64,000 nt of DNA from Sphingobacterium arenae (GCF_014692505.1 NZ_JACNYK010000005.1:62001-126000), one strand, 5' to 3'. Shown: positions 26,076 to 35,721, numbered from the stretch's first letter. Notes: a model not told the origin generated them from the letters alone. Made by a program: numbers and translations.

Positions 26076-27448
26076 TATTTTTTTGCTAAAATTTCTTTGG
26101 TTTCATCAACCCATGGTTTCAATACATCGCATGCTAGGAAATCTTCATTGATGTCAATAAACGTATTTTCCTTGCGTTGTTCGAACCACTCACTAAGTTC
26201 TCTATTTACCTTATCTTGACTAGCCGCTTCTTGTATTTTCGCGAAATCTTGCTCTAAGTTTGCTTTGTGCGGCGCTATGCGAGATTTGAGATAAACAAAC
26301 TTATAGACCTGTTCTCCGGTTTGATCGGTGGAGAGGAAGGATTTAGAATATTGCCCAATCTCTAATGGGTCTATCGCCGTAAATGTTTCCTTGTCTAATC
26401 TATTGATGGGAATCAAGGGCGAATTATCCTCCGGATTTGTAATCATTCCGCCGGCATATTTCGTTTCATTGGCATCGGAATGTAACGATGCAGCTGTATG
26501 GAAAGCCAATTTTCCTTCCGATACTTTCTCGTAGATACTGTCTATTTTTGCTTTTGTACGCTGTAAACTAGCAGAAGTAGCTTTCTTTTTTATCAGCACG
26601 TGGCGTACGTTGACTTCTTCTCCTCGTCGTTGTAAGACTTGTAAAAAGTGGAAACCAAACTGTGTCTCGAATACAGGTGAAACTTCTCCCTCTTTGAGCT
26701 TAAAAGCCATCGCGGAAAATTCTTTTACGTAATGCTCCCGCGTGGCAAAGCCAAGCTCTCCACCATAGGGGGCCGAGCCGTCTTCAGAATAAAGACGAGC
26801 TACCGTGCCAAAGTCAGAACCATTTAATACTTGTTGTCTATAACCCTCGGCTTTCGTTCTAAATTGTTCTTTTTCTTCTTTCGTTAATTCCGGTTTGATA
26901 ACAACCTCGCCAATCTCTACTTCCGTATCAAAATAGGGGAGGCTATCTTGGTCTAAACTTTCAAAATATTGTTTTACTTCGGCTGGTGTAATATTAATGG
27001 TGGAAACGATACTATGACGCATCCTATCTGCTTTCAGTTGTTCTGCTACATTGGAACGCATTTCTTCTTTATATTGCAGGAGAGAACGGTTTAAAAACTC
27101 TTCCAAGCGCTCCTTTCCGCCGGCTTGTCTGACCATCATTTGCATCCGTCTGTTCAGATTATCGTCTACCTCCGACTCGGATACTTCTATGGAGTCGATC
27201 GCCGCCTGTTGTGATAATAATTTTTGGGTGAGAAGTTGCTGTAAGACGAAGCACTTCATGTCTTCATTTGGTTTTTCCCCTTGCGCTAAGTATTGTGCAT
27301 ATTGCATTTCCACATCGGATTGCAAGATAATACTGGAACCCACGGTGGCGACTACCCGGTCTACCAGTCTCCCTTGACTATACGCGAATTGCAAACAGAT
27401 GATAGACATGATCATCATTCCCAATAAAGTTATATATTTCTTCATCAT
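26075..27448 (-). CDS. surA: periplasmic chaperone / peptidyl-prolyl isomerase SurA
   Basis: 457 aa with a signal peptide (about 1-24, ending AYSQG). The SurA N-terminal domain opens with VDRVVATVGSSIILQSDVEM, followed by a helical chaperone region. The first parvulin-type domain (about 170-270) includes DFGTVARLYSEDGSAPYGGELGF and FGFHFLQVL. A second parvulin region (about 275-380) starts VNVRHVLIKKK and retains YAGGMI. SurA escorts outer-membrane proteins through the periplasm to the BAM complex. It is divergent from the lactonase gene at 27610. The adjacent second Met is an equally possible start. Confidence 0.93.
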   Translation of the reverse strand: MMKKYITLLGMMIMSIICLQFAYSQGRLVDRVVATVGSSIILQSDVEMQYAQYLAQGEKPNEDMKCFVLQQLLTQKLLSQQAAIDSIEVSESEVDDNLNRRMQMMVRQAGGKERLEEFLNRSLLQYKEEMRSNVAEQLKADRMRHSIVSTINITPAEVKQYFESLDQDSLPYFDTEVEIGEVVIKPELTKEEKEQFRTKAEGYRQQVLNGSDFGTVARLYSEDGSAPYGGELGFATREHYVKEFSAMAFKLKEGEVSPVFETQFGFHFLQVLQRRGEEVNVRHVLIKKKATSASLQRTKAKIDSIYEKVSEGKLAFHTAASLHSDANETKYAGGMITNPEDNSPLIPINRLDKETFTAIDPLEIGQYSKSFLSTDQTGEQVYKFVYLKSRIAPHKANLEQDFAKIQEAASQDKVNRELSEWFEQRKENTFIDINEDFLACDVLKPWVDETKEILAKK

Positions 27449-27469
27449 AAATATTGCCTCGATACCCTA

Positions 27470-27477
27470 CAAAATTA
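27470..27477 (-). promoter_or_regulatory. -7 promoter element of surA
   Basis: TAATTTTG on the minus strand is an exact TAnnTTTG match, 21 bp upstream of the start codon. No TTG is present at the usual spacing. Confidence 0.5.
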
Positions 27478-27609
27478 CCATAAATAACGGGATTTTCGAC
27501 GGTACTTTGCGTTTAAAACTGTTAAAAATGTTAAAAAGTCCGCTTCGATTTTCCCTTATCGAATTCAAAAATATGTAGTTTCGTAGCAGTTATCCATAAA
27601 TACAGCAAT

Positions 27610-28701
27610 ATGAGAGTTTCAATGTTAGTTGTTTTAAGTTGTTTGATTCAATATACGATGGCACAGGAAATCCCTTTGTTTATCGGTACGTACACGCATA
27701 CCGGGAGCCAAGGAATCTATTTATATATGTTTGACAAGCAAAGCGGAGATGCGACGATGTATTCTTCGACCGTGAGCGAGAACCCTTCTTTTTTGGCAAG
27801 ATCTCCGGAGGGAAACACACTATATGCGGTAAACGAAACGGGCGATAGTACCGCTGCATTGTCGTCCTTTACTTTCGACGGTGATGCACTGTCTTTTGTA
27901 GATGCCATTCCCACCAATGGTAGTTATCCATGTCATGTTGCTGTTAGTAAACAGCACCCTATTGCCATCGTCTCTAATTATGGCGGTGGATCTTTAACAG
28001 TATATCGATTGGAAGAGAATGGGGGGTTAGCGGAGCAGATACAACATATCCAACAGGAAGGATCTGGACCTAACAAGGATAGGCAAGAGGCCTCACATGT
28101 ACATTCCGCTTTTTTCAGTCCGGATGAAAAGCAAGTATATGTGCAAAACCTCGGCACGGATAAGATTACCATTTATCGGGTAGATAGGCAGCAGGATAGT
28201 TATAGCTTGGTGGAAGAAACTCAATTATCAACGCCGCCGGGAGGTGGTCCGCGTCATTTGGTGTTTGACGAACAAGGAAACAATATGTATGTGCTGTTGG
28301 AAATGACTGCTGAGATTGCGCACTATAAAAAAGATAACGAAAGTTGGATCTTACAATATACGATTTCTATCAACGACGACGGATTTCAGGGAGATAATGG
28401 TGCAGCGGAGATAAAGCGTTCTGCGGAGGGTAAATTTATGTATGCAACGAACCGGGGCGATGCGAATACCATTACGCTATTTGCTGTGGATAAATCGGGT
28501 AATCTGGAACGTAAAAAAGTATATCCTACCGAAGGGGAGGGGCCGAGAAACTTCAATCTAACTCCTGATGGACATTTTTTACTTGTAGCCAATCAGAAAA
28601 CAAATAATATCACGGTTTTCGAGCGTAACCAGGAGACTGGAGAGTTGAAAGATACGGGGAAACAGATTGAGGTGTCCACACCAGTTTGTATCGTTTTTTA
28701 A
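27610..28701 (+). CDS. secreted lactonase-family seven-bladed propeller protein
   Basis: 363 aa with a short signal peptide (about 1-18, ending MAQE). It starts the propeller with IPLFIGTYTHTGSQGIYLY and carries the repeated family motifs NPSFLARSPEGNTLYAVNE, SNYGGGSLTVYRL, HVHSAFFSPDEKQVYVQ and GPRNFNLTPDGHFLLVANQ. These identify the YbhE-type 6-phosphogluconolactonase fold. Since the protein is predicted to be exported, a cytosolic pentose-phosphate role is doubtful, and the physiological lactone is unknown. It is monocistronic, convergent with the Mrp operon whose last gene stops 4 bp beyond. Confidence 0.88.
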   Translation: MRVSMLVVLSCLIQYTMAQEIPLFIGTYTHTGSQGIYLYMFDKQSGDATMYSSTVSENPSFLARSPEGNTLYAVNETGDSTAALSSFTFDGDALSFVDAIPTNGSYPCHVAVSKQHPIAIVSNYGGGSLTVYRLEENGGLAEQIQHIQQEGSGPNKDRQEASHVHSAFFSPDEKQVYVQNLGTDKITIYRVDRQQDSYSLVEETQLSTPPGGGPRHLVFDEQGNNMYVLLEMTAEIAHYKKDNESWILQYTISINDDGFQGDNGAAEIKRSAEGKFMYATNRGDANTITLFAVDKSGNLERKKVYPTEGEGPRNFNLTPDGHFLLVANQKTNNITVFERNQETGELKDTGKQIEVSTPVCIVF

Positions 28702-28704
28702 CCT

Positions 28705-29118
28705 CTACTTTGTTTCTTCTTCCGTTTCAGCGATATTAGGCGCGTCACCTTTGTCTCGTTCCTCTTCTTCGCTTTCTAGGGTATGCGTTTCTTCGTCGTA
28801 CATCCCGGCTAGCTCATCTGCAATGGTGCCTTTCCAAAGTGGTGTGCCCGTGAAATAGGCCGCTCTACCAATCATGTGTGCACCAATCGGGGCGGTAATT
28901 ATCAAAAAGAAGACAATAGCGATAGCTTTGGTGGTTACCGAAACATCGGGGAACATAATAGCAGCGCAAATAAGTAATAAACCTACACCTAACGTCGACG
29001 CCTTTACAGTTACGGATAAACGTAAATAAAAATCAGGCATACGCAGTATACCAATAGATGCGAATAAAATAGAAAGCGCACCCGCTGTACTCAAAAGAGC
29101 TAACACGATATCAATCAT
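28705..29118 (-). CDS. mrpG: Na+/H+ antiporter Mrp subunit G
   Basis: 137 aa. Three membrane helices in the first ~95 residues with the family motifs LRMPDFYLRLSVTVKASTLG and FLIITAPIGAHMIGRAAYF. The C-terminal ~40 residues are a highly acidic cytosolic tail (Glu/Asp-rich), longer than in many homologues. It is the last gene of the seven-gene Mrp operon and overlaps mrpF by 8 bp, indicating translational coupling. All Mrp subunits are needed for Na+/H+ exchange in studied systems. Confidence 0.93.
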   Translation of the reverse strand: MIDIVLALLSTAGALSILFASIGILRMPDFYLRLSVTVKASTLGVGLLLICAAIMFPDVSVTTKAIAIVFFLIITAPIGAHMIGRAAYFTGTPLWKGTIADELAGMYDEETHTLESEEEERDKGDAPNIAETEEETK

Positions 29119-29386
29119 CTTTTTGTTTTTCTATATAGTAAGCAAAGGCCACTGTGCCAAGGAAAGCAATCAGGGCGAGAATAATCGCGACATCCAAAAA
29201 TACCTGTTGATCCGATCGGATACTATACACCGTTATAATACCGATACCGATGGTGATAATTAAATCCAGCGCTACCACCCGGTCCACTACTGCAGGCCCC
29301 TTGAACAATCGGATAAATACCAACATCACAGAGATGGATAAGATCGGGAGGATAACATAGTCGAAATAGGCTTCTAGTGTAATCAT
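29111..29386 (-). CDS. mrpF: Na+/H+ antiporter Mrp subunit F
   Basis: 91 aa with three membrane helices. The family signature FKGPAVVDRVVALDLIITIGIG is visible in two parts around residues 28-50, including the buried Asp residues, followed by DVAIILALIAFLGTVAFAYY. It overlaps mrpE by 4 bp upstream and mrpG by 8 bp downstream. It belongs to the membrane complex that exchanges cytosolic Na+ for outside H+. Confidence 0.95.
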   Translation of the reverse strand: MITLEAYFDYVILPILSISVMLVFIRLFKGPAVVDRVVALDLIITIGIGIITVYSIRSDQQVFLDVAIILALIAFLGTVAFAYYIEKQKDD

Positions 29387-29859
29387 CTTAAAATCGCTAA
29401 TAGTCTTCTCTCCAAACCGGTTTGTGTCTGTCTGACGAATGTCTCTGGGTCTGTCAAGTACATGACGTGAATATAAATTGTTTTTTTATCGTCACTAATA
29501 TCCACAATTAATGTGCCTGGTGTTAGTGATATCATGGTGCTCAATAATTGGATCTCAAAATCTGTTTTGGCAGCCATTGTATATTTGACAATCCCAGGTT
29601 TGAAAAAATATTTGGGTGTAATCACGTCAAAGGCCACCTGGACATTTGCTTTTATGATTTCATAAAGAAAGTAGAAAGCAAAACTGATGATTTTTGGATC
29701 TCTAAAAAAATACCGTTGATCCGTCTCGTTACGATTCATGATCCATAACACGAAGAAGCCGAGCATAAATCCAAACAAAAAATTGGTGTAATAAAGAGAG
29801 CCTGTAAGCGCTACCCATATGGCCGCGAGTAGGAGGTTCATTAAAAAATTCTTAATCAT
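29383..29859 (-). CDS. mrpE: Na+/H+ antiporter Mrp subunit E
   Basis: 158 aa. Two N-terminal membrane helices, then a soluble C-terminal domain with the MnhE signature LLSTMISLTPGTLIVDIS and IYIHVMYLTDPE. It is thought to help assemble the antiporter. It starts 3 bp after the mrpD stop and overlaps mrpF by 4 bp. No anomaly. Confidence 0.94.
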   Translation of the reverse strand: MIKNFLMNLLLAAIWVALTGSLYYTNFLFGFMLGFFVLWIMNRNETDQRYFFRDPKIISFAFYFLYEIIKANVQVAFDVITPKYFFKPGIVKYTMAAKTDFEIQLLSTMISLTPGTLIVDISDDKKTIYIHVMYLTDPETFVRQTQTGLERRLLAILR

Positions 29860-29862
29860 ATC

Positions 29863-31374
29863 TTAATCCGTTTTATTTCCCAAAACAGCATCAATGTATG
29901 CTGAAGGATCCATTAACTGTGTCGATATTATATCTGTTACATTAACAATTGCTTCTGCGTTTAACCCTATGTAGAGCGTTACTAATGTCATGAGCCCTAT
30001 AGGTAGTACCATCAGTATTTTTTTATAGGGGGGCATGGGAGCGAAGCGATTTTCGAGGTCTTCGGAAGCCGGCGGGTTTTTCCAAAAAACTTGTGCCCAC
30101 ATGTTGGCAATAACATATAATGTTACGAAGCTACCGATGATCAGGGCGACGACGTAAAAGTATTGATGCTGATTGAAAGCTTCTTGAAAAAGAAAGATTT
30201 TTGGCCAAAATCCTGATAACGGTGGTATCCCTACCAACGAGAATAAAACGAGGGCGATGAGGAGTGATATTTTTGGATAGTCGCGATACAAACCACCTAG
30301 TTTGTTCATGTCCATTGTGCCGCCCAGCTGACGGATAACGCCGGCCACGAGAAACATATTGGTTTTGACCATAATATCGTGTATTAAATAAAAAACGGCC
30401 CCCATGAGGGCGACCTTGCTAAACATCGCAATACCGCCGACCATAAAACCGATATGGCATACAATGAGGTAAGAGAACAAACGCCGTATATTCGTCTTGA
30501 TGAGGGCACCAAAGGCTCCTGTTAAGATTGTTAGCACAGCGATGACCATTAAAAGTGTGCGTGTAAATTCGTCTGGAACAAAAATTAAACTGAACACCCG
30601 GAGCATAGCATAGATTCCAACTTTTGTTAATAAGCCTCCAAAAGTGGCTGCGACCGCAGAAGGAGGTGTGTGATAGGAAGATGGTAACCAATAATATAAA
30701 GGAAATACAGCAGACTTGATGCCAAACCCAATAATAAAAAAGCAGGCCGTAATACCGACGAGTGCCGTATTTTGTACCTCTTGGATTCGAATGGATAAGT
30801 CGGCCATATTGAGCGAGCCCGTAATGCCGTAGAGAATGCCAATTCCAGTCAAAAAGAACATGGACGCTAAAATATTCATGGCCATATATTTGACAGCGCC
30901 CTCCAGCTGCGCTTTTCTTCCACCTAAAGTCATCAATACAAATGACGAAATAATAATGACTTCAAAAAAGACATATAAGTTAAAGATGTCTCCAGTTAGG
31001 AACGCACCGTGCAGCCCCATAATAAGAAAGTGGAAAATAGGAAAATAACCATAGAGCATCCTTTGCCTGCTCAGGCCAACAGATGAAAAAATCGACACGG
31101 CAAAACAGGCGATAGATGTGAGCAACACCAAAGTGACGCTCAGCAGATCCGCTACAAACACGATCCCAAAAGGAGCGTCCCAGTTGGCTGCATTTATAGT
31201 TAGAATACCACTTTCGTGTACGCGTCCAAACAGACGGAAAGCGACCATCAAACCGATCAAACTCCCGCCGACGCTTAAATAACGCTGCGTGAGTGTCTTT
31301 CGCCAAAATGCGAGTTGCATAATGGCCGTGAATAACTGCACAAGAATAGGTGCTAAAATATGGTTGTCGATCAT
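29863..31374 (-). CDS. mrpD: Na+/H+ antiporter Mrp subunit D
   Basis: 503 aa, about 14 membrane helices, homologous to NuoN/NuoM of complex I. Diagnostic segments are FNLYVFFEVIIISSFVLM with the conserved Glu, SAVFPLYYWLPSSYHTPPSA with Lys before it, and KTNIRRLFSYLIVCHIGFM. It forms one of the two large ion-translocating subunits. The start overlaps the end of mrpC by 4 bp (ATGA). The C-terminus ends in a short soluble tail. Confidence 0.96.
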   Translation of the reverse strand: MIDNHILAPILVQLFTAIMQLAFWRKTLTQRYLSVGGSLIGLMVAFRLFGRVHESGILTINAANWDAPFGIVFVADLLSVTLVLLTSIACFAVSIFSSVGLSRQRMLYGYFPIFHFLIMGLHGAFLTGDIFNLYVFFEVIIISSFVLMTLGGRKAQLEGAVKYMAMNILASMFFLTGIGILYGITGSLNMADLSIRIQEVQNTALVGITACFFIIGFGIKSAVFPLYYWLPSSYHTPPSAVAATFGGLLTKVGIYAMLRVFSLIFVPDEFTRTLLMVIAVLTILTGAFGALIKTNIRRLFSYLIVCHIGFMVGGIAMFSKVALMGAVFYLIHDIMVKTNMFLVAGVIRQLGGTMDMNKLGGLYRDYPKISLLIALVLFSLVGIPPLSGFWPKIFLFQEAFNQHQYFYVVALIIGSFVTLYVIANMWAQVFWKNPPASEDLENRFAPMPPYKKILMVLPIGLMTLVTLYIGLNAEAIVNVTDIISTQLMDPSAYIDAVLGNKTD

Positions 31375-31727
31375 ATATCTTCTTCTTCTGGGGTATTTAA
31401 ATCATCCAAATCATCGGAGTCTACTAATGCATATACGCGCTTTAATAACACGATCGCAAAGGATGTTAATCCAAAGCTAATGACGATCGCGGTCAAGATA
31501 AGCGCCTGTGGTATCGGATCGGCATAAATATCCTGAAAGACCTTGTAGGCTTCGTCGATCACCGGCGGACTCCCTTTTGTGATTTTTCCGAGTACAAAAA
31601 TCAAAATATTTGCACCGTTGCCCCATAGTATGATGCCCAGTAGAAGCTTTACCATACTGCGTCGGAGGATAAGATAAACGCCGCCGGCAAATAATAAGCC
31701 CAATATTAAAATCAGTAATAATTCCAT
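31371..31727 (-). CDS. mrpC: Na+/H+ antiporter Mrp subunit C
   Basis: 118 aa, NuoK-like with three membrane helices. Conserved stretch MVKLLLGIILWGNGANILIF and DPIPQALILTAIVISFG are typical for MnhC. The C-terminal end is acidic (DSDDLDDLNTPEEEDI). It sits 1 bp after mrpB and overlaps mrpD by 4 bp. Confidence 0.95.
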   Translation of the reverse strand: MELLLILILGLLFAGGVYLILRRSMVKLLLGIILWGNGANILIFVLGKITKGSPPVIDEAYKVFQDIYADPIPQALILTAIVISFGLTSFAIVLLKRVYALVDSDDLDDLNTPEEEDI

Positions 31728-31728
31728 A

Positions 31729-32139
31729 TCAATCGTTCAGGGCTATAGTAAACAGAATAGTTAAAACGACTCCGATCACAACTAAATAGACGCCAATGTC
31801 GAAAAACAATGCGGAGCCTATCATCCCAATTACGGGGATCGGTTCTTCGAGCCATAAGCCTGTCATAGGCGGTAGGCCGAACAGTAACGGGAGCGTAGCA
31901 CTCACAGTTAAAATTGCTAAACCAATGGGTATCAACGATAGTGGTTTGTATCGAAGTATCTTCATGGTGTTTTCCGTACCATTAGCGAAGCTATGTAGGA
32001 CAAATGCGATAGAAGCGACTAATCCGCCAACAAAACCACCTCCGGGATAATAATGTCCACGAAGGAGTAAGAAGAATGAAAATAACAGCAATATAGGTAG
32101 TAAATACCGGGTGGCTGTTTGTAAAATTGCACTTTTCAT
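31729..32139 (-). CDS. mrpB: Na+/H+ antiporter Mrp subunit B
   Basis: 136 aa with four membrane helices and the MnhB signature LRGHYYPGGGFVGGLVASIAF. The last helix starts after GSALFFDIGVYLVVIGV. It is a stand-alone MrpB, so the operon has seven separate genes (A to G) rather than a reduced set. It follows mrpA after 52 bp, the only sizeable gap within the operon. Confidence 0.95.
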   Translation of the reverse strand: MKSAILQTATRYLLPILLLFSFFLLLRGHYYPGGGFVGGLVASIAFVLHSFANGTENTMKILRYKPLSLIPIGLAILTVSATLPLLFGLPPMTGLWLEEPIPVIGMIGSALFFDIGVYLVVIGVVLTILFTIALND

Positions 32140-32191
32140 ATTTTTTGTTTTTTGTGATCACGACACATCATTGGTAACGCATCACTTCTTT

Positions 32192-34501
32192 TTATTCTTT
32201 CTCAGAGGATTTCAACCGTAACTTGATCAAACTATACACACCTAAAGCCGCGATGGCTAAAACCACCGTTTCAAACATCGTGTCGATACCGCGGAAATCA
32301 ACTAATATTGTGTTGACAACGTTTTTCCCCTTTGCCAATAAGTACACGTTCTCGCCGTAGAAGTCACTGATTTCTGTCTTGTTTGGCTCGTATAGCACAC
32401 GTAGGGCTATCAGTGAAATGATAATTCCAAATAGTAATGCTACAATAGCGTCGCGTATCAATATCTCGCGGCGTACGAAATTGATAAAAGGAGGAAGTTT
32501 ATACAATACCAATACAAACAATACGGTGGTTAATGTATCAATGGTGAACTGTGTCATCGCCAAATCGGGAGCACTGTAGAAAACGAAAAGCAAACAAATG
32601 CAATACCCGATGACACTTGTCGATACGACAGAAGTAAGACGGGATTTTGTCGTGACGACAATATACAATGCGCCAATTAGGATTGCTACAATACCGACCT
32701 CGTACCACGATAGCGGAGTGAGATTTTCATAATCAATTTGAATCGGACCCCCGAGCCAAAGCTTATAAGCGAGCAGCAGTTCCGCGAAGAGAATAATCTT
32801 TAGATGATAGGAGCGCAGGTATCCGTTGTGGATGTTGTTCGTATACAGTACAGAAAAACGTTTGATACCTTGACCAAAGCTCATCATAATACGTTCTGGT
32901 GAAATTTTGTTAAGGCGCTCAATGGCTTTTAATTTAGCCTCGCTTGGTTTATTGAACAGGTATACGACCGTGCCGATTGCTAATGTCGCCAAACTTAAAA
33001 TGAGCACCGTATTAAACCCATGCCATATTTTAAGTTGCATGTCTGTGTTTTCGCCCGCGATAGCATTGGCGGTCTGATGATTGAAGTAATCGCCCGTAAT
33101 TCCTGGAAATATACCGAAAATGAAGCCAAGTGCTGCCAGGATAAGTGGTGGAATCCACATGGATTTGTAAGGAAGATGCACTTGCTCGAATTTTTGTGGT
33201 AATTTCCCTGTAAAAGGCTTTATTCCCGCCATGAATCCTGCTGCTACCAATCCAACGTTGGTTATGACGGCCAGTGTGGTCAACCATAACGCCCAATTTT
33301 CTTCGTAATGCAGGGTAGCCTCATAGATAAGATCCTTTCCGATAAAGCCAAAACTTAAAGGGAGTCCGGCACTGGATAATGCGGCCAATAATGCGGCAAT
33401 AAAAACCGGCATCAGTACGTTACGTAACCCACTCAATTTTGTGATGTCGCGGGTATGCGTTTCGTGGTCGATGATTCCCGTCACCATAAAAAGCGTCGCT
33501 TTATATAGTGCATGAACGAGAATGAATACGCTGGTTGCAATAATAGCTTCTCGGGTGCCGACACCTAACAAAAAGGTTAGAATACCGAGCGCAGAAATGG
33601 TAGAATAGGCTAAAATACTTTTAAGGTCGGTACGAAACAGCGCGTGTATGGCCGCATATACCATTGTGACTCCACCAACAACCATAAGGGTCGTATTCCA
33701 TAAGTCGGTACTGCCTAGTACCGGCGTGAAGCGTGCTAATAAATAAATGCCCGCTTTGACCATAGTGGCAGAGTGAAGATATGCAGATACAGGAGTAGGT
33801 GCTTTCATCGCGCCAGGTAGCCAAAAATGGAACGGAAACTGCGCCGATTTGGTAAAAGCGCCTATAAAAACAAGCCCAACGATTAGAGGATACAATGGAT
33901 GACTCACGAGCTTGTCATGCTGTGCAAACAGCTCGCTGATGATGAATGTATTTGCGATATTTCCGGCTAATACCAATCCTGCCAATAAGAAAAAACCGCC
34001 TAGCCCCGTAATACTAAGTGCGGTAATAGCGCTTTTTCTGGACTCTTTGCTGTCATTATTGAAGCCTATGAGAAAAAAGGAACTGATACTAGTCAGTTCC
34101 CAGAAAACGAATAGCGTGAGGATATTGTTTGCGAGTACTAAACCTAACATAGCGCTCATAAAAAGGAGCAGATAGGCAAAAAAACGGTCAAAATAAACAT
34201 GTCCTTTCAAATAGCTACGGCCGTAAAAGAAAATAGCTGTTCCGATACCCGTAATCAACAGCGCAAAAAGGAGGGACAAACCATCCAGCCGGAAGTCAAA
34301 GTTAACACCCAGAGTAGGAACCCACGGAAGGTGTTGCATAACATTCGTTCCGTTCGCTACGACGGGGACATGCCATAAAAAGAATAAAAAGAGGGTGATA
34401 GGTATAACGGGGAGTAAAATACTCCATTTCGTCTTAATAATCTTGCCAAAAGGAACGAGAAGGCTTGATGTTATTAACCCTGTTAAAACAGTAAATAGCA
34501 T
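32192..34501 (-). CDS. mrpA: Na+/H+ antiporter Mrp subunit A
   Basis: 769 aa from ATG 34499-34501; 19 more open codons upstream are not hydrophobic and overlap likely regulatory DNA. The first ~500 residues are a NuoL-like proton-pumping unit (LFVFWELTSISSFFLIGF, TKSAQFPFHFWLPGAMKAPTPVSA, HALYKATLFMVTGIIDHETHTR). The C-terminal ~200 residues carry the DUF4040 and MrpB-like parts, with APDLAMTQFTIDTLTTVLFV and VDFRGIDTMFETVVLAIAALG. It leads the operon mrpABCDEFG, which exports Na+ and supports pH homeostasis. Confidence 0.95.
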   Translation of the reverse strand: MLFTVLTGLITSSLLVPFGKIIKTKWSILLPVIPITLFLFFLWHVPVVANGTNVMQHLPWVPTLGVNFDFRLDGLSLLFALLITGIGTAIFFYGRSYLKGHVYFDRFFAYLLLFMSAMLGLVLANNILTLFVFWELTSISSFFLIGFNNDSKESRKSAITALSITGLGGFFLLAGLVLAGNIANTFIISELFAQHDKLVSHPLYPLIVGLVFIGAFTKSAQFPFHFWLPGAMKAPTPVSAYLHSATMVKAGIYLLARFTPVLGSTDLWNTTLMVVGGVTMVYAAIHALFRTDLKSILAYSTISALGILTFLLGVGTREAIIATSVFILVHALYKATLFMVTGIIDHETHTRDITKLSGLRNVLMPVFIAALLAALSSAGLPLSFGFIGKDLIYEATLHYEENWALWLTTLAVITNVGLVAAGFMAGIKPFTGKLPQKFEQVHLPYKSMWIPPLILAALGFIFGIFPGITGDYFNHQTANAIAGENTDMQLKIWHGFNTVLILSLATLAIGTVVYLFNKPSEAKLKAIERLNKISPERIMMSFGQGIKRFSVLYTNNIHNGYLRSYHLKIILFAELLLAYKLWLGGPIQIDYENLTPLSWYEVGIVAILIGALYIVVTTKSRLTSVVSTSVIGYCICLLFVFYSAPDLAMTQFTIDTLTTVLFVLVLYKLPPFINFVRREILIRDAIVALLFGIIISLIALRVLYEPNKTEISDFYGENVYLLAKGKNVVNTILVDFRGIDTMFETVVLAIAALGVYSLIKLRLKSSEKE

Positions 34502-34545
34502 GCAGTCTTTATGTTTAAGTAATGTTGGAAACGTTATAAAATTAC

Positions 34546-34576
34546 AAAAAATCCGCAATTTGTAAGGCGGTTTTTT
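34546..34576. terminator. terminator-like hairpin inside the mrpA/metallophosphatase divergent region
   Basis: A6-T-CCGC (34546-34556) pairs with GCGG-T6 (34567-34576) with one bulged T and a 10-nt loop. It is flanked by two gene starts (34501 minus, 34598 plus), so it is not at the end of any visible gene. It could attenuate one of the leaders or insulate the two promoters. Confidence 0.55.
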
Positions 34577-34597
34577 GAAATATTGTTATTTTAGTGC

Positions 34598-35668
34598 ATG
34601 AAGAGAATAAGCCTATTGATCCCCCTGTTAGCTTTTTTATGCTATTTCCAGGTGGCCGCACAGTACCAAAAGCCGGCACTTACCGATGATGAATCGTGGT
34701 CCTTGATCTTGATGCCGGATCCGCAAACCTATACACGTTTTCATAAAAACATCGGGATACTAAATTTGATGACAGGATGGATATACGAAAACGTGGACCA
34801 ACTGAATACGCAGTTTGTATTGTGTACCGGTGATTTGGTGGAACATAATGATTTGATTCATTTGAAAGGGAACGATGGCACAGCGAATAGTTTGCGACAA
34901 TGGGAAAATGTTAGAAATGCATTTGCTACGTTAGATAACCGCGTGCCTTATGTGTTGGCTACTGGGAACCATGATTTTGGTTACCGGAGTGCAGAATATC
35001 GTTCTACCAATTATGATCACTATTTTAATGTGAACCAAAATGGATTCAACCAACGTGCACTGAGAGAGATTGGACCCCAACTGAACGGGCAGTCCAGTGC
35101 GGTGAACGCACTATATGAATTTCATACGCCACACGGTAAAGATTGGCTGGTCATGGTCTTGGAATTTGCGCCGCGTGACACGGTGGTCAGTTGGGCGAAG
35201 CAAGTATTGGAAGCAAAGCCCTACGTAGAGAAAGATGTAATCCTATTAACGCATACGTATCTCAACAGCAAGAGTGAACACATCAAAAAAGAAGGTTATA
35301 AAATGATAGATGTGAATTATGGGGCAGCTTTATTTGAAAAGTTGGTGAAGCCATCGAAGAATATCCGTTTGGTCTTTTCGGGACATATTGGGGCTCCAGA
35401 TAATTTTGATGCGCACCTAGGTTTTAGACGTGATAAGAATGCCGCTGGAAACACCGTGTCACAAATGACATTCAATGCGCAAGCGATGGGAGGGGGGTGG
35501 CATGGTAATGGTGGAGACGGCTGGCTGCGTTATCTAGAATTTATGCCGGACGGTAATACGGTAAAGGTGAAGACTTTTTCCCCCTTATTTGCTATTTCGC
35601 CCGCGACGCAGGGTTTGGCCTATAAAACCGAAGAGAACCAGGAGTTTATCTTTACACTGGATGAGTAA
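34598..35668 (+). CDS. secreted calcineurin-like metallophosphoesterase
   Basis: 356 aa with a signal peptide (about 1-21, ending VAAQ). Metal-binding motifs of the calcineurin-like fold appear in order: MPDPQTY, CTGDLVEHND, ATGNHDFGY, LLTHTYLNS and FSGHIGAPDN. They account for the dinuclear metal site. The protein lacks a C-terminal anchor and is probably periplasmic or secreted. The substrate is unknown; relatives include phosphomonoesterases and phosphodiesterases. The gene is divergent from the Mrp operon and ends at a strong bidirectional terminator shared with acs. Confidence 0.9.
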   Translation: MKRISLLIPLLAFLCYFQVAAQYQKPALTDDESWSLILMPDPQTYTRFHKNIGILNLMTGWIYENVDQLNTQFVLCTGDLVEHNDLIHLKGNDGTANSLRQWENVRNAFATLDNRVPYVLATGNHDFGYRSAEYRSTNYDHYFNVNQNGFNQRALREIGPQLNGQSSAVNALYEFHTPHGKDWLVMVLEFAPRDTVVSWAKQVLEAKPYVEKDVILLTHTYLNSKSEHIKKEGYKMIDVNYGAALFEKLVKPSKNIRLVFSGHIGAPDNFDAHLGFRRDKNAAGNTVSQMTFNAQAMGGGWHGNGGDGWLRYLEFMPDGNTVKVKTFSPLFAISPATQGLAYKTEENQEFIFTLDE

Positions 35669-35704
35669 AAAAAATGCCTCTTGTTTTTGCGAGAGGCATT
35701 TTTT
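35669..35704. terminator. bidirectional terminator between the metallophosphatase gene and acs
   Basis: A6-TGCCTCT (35669-35681) pairs perfectly with AGAGGCA-T6 (35692-35704) around a 10-nt loop. Confidence 0.9.
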
Positions 35705-35721
35705 ATGTGCGTTATTTCACC

